A DNA stretch of 6,741 nucleotides from Methanoculleus marisnigri. Lineage in GTDB: Archaea > Halobacteriota > Methanomicrobia > Methanomicrobiales > Methanoculleaceae. Below are positions 4,414 to 6,741 of the stretch, in pieces. The stretch lies in NCBI GenBank assembly GCA_002503885.1, contig DASQ01000089.1:58683-65423 (forward strand), in the 5' to 3' direction. The notes beneath the pieces were generated by a model. It saw nothing but the letters and a program-made list of their open reading frames with translations, did no database searches and was not told where the DNA came from. Every line of letters begins with the position of its first letter. Within the stretch, counting starts at the first letter, position 1. A program made the position numbers and the translations under genes.

Positions 4414-6655
4414 CCTGAAAGGATTTGTCAAAACGCCCCTGAGAAAAAAGAAAGAAGCCGAACCGGAACCCGCTCCCGGCCGGAACCCGCACGGCGGTCC
4501 CGCCGCTCCGCCCCTTCCCCCGGAGGCGGAGGATTTCGACGGGGATGAAGGCGGGCCGGGCGAAGCCTTCCGGCGTGCTCTTGGCATCCGGGAAAAACTC
4601 ACCTCCATCCCCCCCGGGACGGAGAGCCCCGGCGATGATGAAGAGCCGGACGAAGCCCTCCGCCGAGCTCCCGGCACCCCCTTCCCGGCAGGACCGGAGG
4701 TCGGCCCGCGCCCCGTGGACAGCGACGACCCCGACGCCGCCGCCCTCCCGCACCCCCCCGGAAAACCCGCCCGCCTCCTCTCCATGGAAGACGTCCTCTC
4801 CCGCCGCCCGCAGCCCGGAGATCCCGCCGCTCCATCCCGGTTCGCCCGCATCCCCTTCCTGGCAAACCTCCTCCCCCGTCCGGCAAAACCGGAAACCGGC
4901 CCGCAGCCCGGAGATCCCGCCGCCCCGTCCCGGCTCGCCCGCATCCCCTTCCTCGCGCAACTCCTCTCCCTCCTCTCCCGCGAGAAAGAGCCGGAGCTCA
5001 CCTCCAGCGCCTTCTTCGTCGGGGATACCGGCGAACCCTCCCTGGATGGCTCCCTCAAGGACGTCTGCATCACCTACGCCGTCGACCCGCCGTACCAGTA
5101 CATCCACATCGAGTACGACCGGGAGGCGCGGGCGCTCTCCTACAGCGTCGTCGAGCCGCAGCTCTCCGAGGACGAGGCGCACTACCTGGGCCTCATCAAG
5201 AAGGCGTTCGAGAAGATGATCGGCACCAACGCCGATCTCGTCTCGGCCGAGCACCGGGTGGCGTACCTCAGGGAGCACTTCGATTCGATCATCACCATCC
5301 TCGGCTTCAGATTCACCGACGAGCAGAGGGAGCGGATCTACTTCCACCTCAAAAGGGAGTACATCGGCTACGGCAGAATCGACGCCCTGATGAAAGACAG
5401 GTACATCGAGGACATCAGCTGCAACGGCGCGAATATGGACCTCTACGTCCAGCACCGTATCTACGGGCCGGTGCGGACGAACGTGCGGTTCGACGACCTC
5501 GAGCTGAACAACTTCGTCCTGAAACTCGCCCAGATCAGCGGGCGGCATATCTCGCTCCTCCAGCCGATCCGCGATATAACCCTCCCCGACGGGAGCCGCG
5601 GCAACCTGACGCTCGGCGGCGAGGTGACCCGCAAAGGGTCGACCTTCACCATCCGGAAGTTCCGGTCGAACCCGATCTCGCCGATCGAGATGATGGACTA
5701 CGGGACGGTCGACGCCCAGCAGCTCGCGTACCTCTGGATCCTGATGGAGTACAAGCGTTCGCTCCTCGTATCGGGAGGCACCGCAAGCGGCAAGACCACG
5801 TTCTTGAACGCTCTCTGCGGGTTCATCCCGACGGAGTACAAGATCGTCTCGATCGAGGATACGATCGAGCTGAACCTGATGCATCCGAACTGGCTGCAGT
5901 CGGTGACGAGGATGGGGTTTGGGACCGGAGATGCCGGCGGTGCGCCGTCCGGTGTCCCGTCCGGTGTCGGCGGCGGCCGGAAGGCGCCGGGCGATATCTC
6001 GCTCTACGACCTTCTCATCGCGGCGCTCCGGCAGCGGCCGGAGTTCATCATCGTCGGCGAGGTCCGCGGCGATGAGGCTTTCACCCTCTTCCAGGCGATC
6101 GCCGTCGGTCACGCGGCGATGGGAACAATCCACGCCGGTTCGATGGACGAGCTTCTCTCTCGCGTGGAGTCGAGCCCGATGAACCTCCCAAGAAACCTCC
6201 TTGCCAACCTCGACGCCGTCATCTTTCCGATGCAGATCAGGAAAGGCGAACGGAACGTCCGGAGGATCACGAACATCGTGGAGATTCTCGAGCTCGACCG
6301 GGAGAAGGGCGACCTGGTCACCAACACGGTCTTTAAGTGGCTGCCCGCCACGGATGAGTTCAAGTTCATGGGCAGGAGCTACCTCTTCGACAAGATCCGC
6401 GACACCTTCGGGATCTCTCTTGAGGATCTCAGGCAGGAGATGGCCGACCGTGCGGATCTTCTCCTCTGGCTGCAGGACCAGCAGATCCGGGACTATAAAG
6501 TGGCGCTCGGCTTCATCAGGGCGTATTATAAGGACAAAGACGAGATCATGGCCCAGGTCAGGGACGGTACGGTGATCACCGCCGACGATATTGCAGCCCT
6601 GGTCGCCCGGGCGGCGGTCGGTAACGGTGACGGGCCGGAGGCGCAGAGCGTCTGA
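4406..6655 (+). CDS. GspE/PilB-type (type II/IV secretion, archaeal pilus) ATPase, 749 aa
   Basis: Hexameric cytoplasmic ATPase of the family that drives assembly of type IV pilin-like filaments (archaeal GspE/ArlI/TadA group). Residues 1-200 form a Pro/Gly/acidic-rich, probably disordered extension after a basic start (KTPLRKKKE), with a repeated block (135-156 and 166-187). The N-domain covers about 210-420: IGYGRIDALMKDRYIEDISC (320-339), LPDGSR (393-398) and FTIRKF. The motor domain has Walker A GGTASGKT (457-464), Asp box SIEDTIE (482-488), Walker B FIIVGEVRGDEA (547-558) and His box GHAAMGTIHAG (568-578), all with intact key residues. Relatives are usually 500-600 residues; the extra length is the N-terminal part. 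A Gly/Ser/Pro-rich insertion (about 506-530) precedes Walker B. GGAG (4394-4397) at 8-nt spacing supports the start inside pstA. No membrane partner (GspF/TadC type) is visible downstream. Confidence 0.93.
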   Translation: MVDLKGFVKTPLRKKKEAEPEPAPGRNPHGGPAAPPLPPEAEDFDGDEGGPGEAFRRALGIREKLTSIPPGTESPGDDEEPDEALRRAPGTPFPAGPEVGPRPVDSDDPDAAALPHPPGKPARLLSMEDVLSRRPQPGDPAAPSRFARIPFLANLLPRPAKPETGPQPGDPAAPSRLARIPFLAQLLSLLSREKEPELTSSAFFVGDTGEPSLDGSLKDVCITYAVDPPYQYIHIEYDREARALSYSVVEPQLSEDEAHYLGLIKKAFEKMIGTNADLVSAEHRVAYLREHFDSIITILGFRFTDEQRERIYFHLKREYIGYGRIDALMKDRYIEDISCNGANMDLYVQHRIYGPVRTNVRFDDLELNNFVLKLAQISGRHISLLQPIRDITLPDGSRGNLTLGGEVTRKGSTFTIRKFRSNPISPIEMMDYGTVDAQQLAYLWILMEYKRSLLVSGGTASGKTTFLNALCGFIPTEYKIVSIEDTIELNLMHPNWLQSVTRMGFGTGDAGGAPSGVPSGVGGGRKAPGDISLYDLLIAALRQRPEFIIVGEVRGDEAFTLFQAIAVGHAAMGTIHAGSMDELLSRVESSPMNLPRNLLANLDAVIFPMQIRKGERNVRRITNIVEILELDREKGDLVTNTVFKWLPATDEFKFMGRSYLFDKIRDTFGISLEDLRQEMADRADLLLWLQDQQIRDYKVALGFIRAYYKDKDEIMAQVRDGTVITADDIAALVARAAVGNGDGPEAQSV
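4808..4860 (+). repeat. In-frame direct repeat in the ATPase gene, copy 1
   Basis: This 53-bp block matches 4901-4953 at 50 of 53 positions, 93 bp (31 codons) away. It encodes PQPGDPAAPSRFARIPFLA (residues 135-153). The three differences are single C/T or A/G changes, two of them silent and one giving Phe/Leu. Confidence 0.9.
4901..4953 (+). repeat. In-frame direct repeat in the ATPase gene, copy 2
   Basis: Second copy of the block at 4808-4860, encoding PQPGDPAAPSRLARIPFLA (residues 166-184). The protein similarity continues a little past the DNA match (AQLL against ANLL). The exact multiple-of-three spacing keeps the reading frame, so this is a coding duplication. Confidence 0.9.
5945..5968 (+). 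repeat. Perfect 12-bp tandem repeat in the ATPase motor domain
   Basis: CCGTCCGGTGTC occurs twice back to back and encodes PSGV-PSGV (residues 514-521), between the Asp box and Walker B. Gain or loss of a unit by replication slippage would stay in frame. Confidence 0.9.
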
Positions 6656-6669
6656 ACCGGCCCGCCAGA

Positions 6670-6741
6670 CTATTTTCTGTACCTGCTCGACGGGGCGATT
6701 TCGACCTTTAGAGCGGCACGTCCACGGACGGGATCTTCGCC
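6670..6741 (-). CDS. Possible 3' end of a convergent gene (partial)
   Basis: On the minus strand the frame is open from the window edge to a TAG at 6672-6670 and encodes 23 residues with a basic end, RGRAALKVEIAPSSRYRK. It would end 14 bases from the stop of the secretion ATPase gene, in convergent orientation. No family can be named from so few residues, and an open frame of this length is expected by chance in GC-rich DNA. Confidence 0.2.
   Translation of the reverse strand, partial: GEDPVRGRAALKVEIAPSSRYRK

Noticed and set aside
4105..5073. Second minus-strand open frame (322 codons) and the + strand frame 4545-5219 in the same region
   Set aside because: Both are low-complexity Ser/Pro/Arg/Gly translations of the GC-rich repeat-bearing ATPase N-terminus. 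They have no start signals and run through pstA or the ATPase gene.
4367..6133. Long minus-strand open frame (588 codons) antisense to the secretion ATPase
   Set aside because: It mirrors a strongly conserved gene with intact Walker A, Asp box, Walker B and His box. GC-rich third positions keep the opposite frame free of stops. Its translation is Arg/Gly/Glu-rich without recognisable motifs.
1..6741. tRNA, rRNA, CRISPR array or riboswitch
   Set aside because: No cloverleaf-like segment, regularly spaced repeat array or conserved RNA motif was seen by eye. Covariance-model searches could not be run.

Overview
The window looks like chromosomal DNA of a GC-rich methanogenic archaeon of the Methanomicrobiales, most likely Methanoculleus or a close relative. 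This rests on GC-rich coding DNA with AT-rich TATA-type promoters, an archaeal type IV pilin-like N-terminus (AVSPIVATLVLIVV) on a secreted protein, an archaeal-type secretion ATPase, and an archaeal ribbon-helix-helix/RelE pair. The genus is a guess from memory of protein style, not a database result.

Left part (1-1366), accessory in character. The window opens in the last codons of a gene on the + strand (stop at 66-68). Next come a decayed fragment of a MNT-type nucleotidyltransferase (about 70-160) and a compact toxin-antitoxin operon (antitoxin 365-598, RelE/ParE-like toxin 595-867, ATGA overlap). Then comes a fragment (869-1012) that repeats the 3' end of the gene at the left edge: positions 1-42 and 957-998 agree at 40 of 42 bases. 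The MNT remnant and the toxin-antitoxin pair therefore lie between two copies of one gene end. A small two-helix membrane protein (1115-1366) with its own TATA box and a terminator closes this part.

Right part (1480-6655), apparently one operon on the + strand. A promoter region with a perfect 12-bp palindrome and a TATA box leads into a possible 22-codon leader ORF. This is followed by pstS (1632-2555), pstC (2591-3505), pstA (3502-4413) and a 749-residue GspE/PilB-type secretion ATPase (4406-6655). pstC/pstA overlap by 4 nt and pstA/ATPase by 8 nt. No pstB or phoU lies in the window.

The main observation is the combination. PstS carries no lipobox but begins with a class III (prepilin-like) signal sequence and pilin-type hydrophobic helix, and the gene overlapping the end of pstA encodes the type of ATPase that assembles type IV pilin-like structures. 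This suggests a phosphate transporter whose binding protein may be inserted or assembled by a dedicated pilin-type machine, comparable with the sugar-binding 'bindosome' of Sulfolobus. It is an inference from domain architecture and gene order. The ATPase also has a roughly 200-residue Pro/acidic-rich N-terminal extension holding a recent 31-codon duplication, and a Gly/Ser-rich insertion containing a perfect 12-bp tandem repeat.
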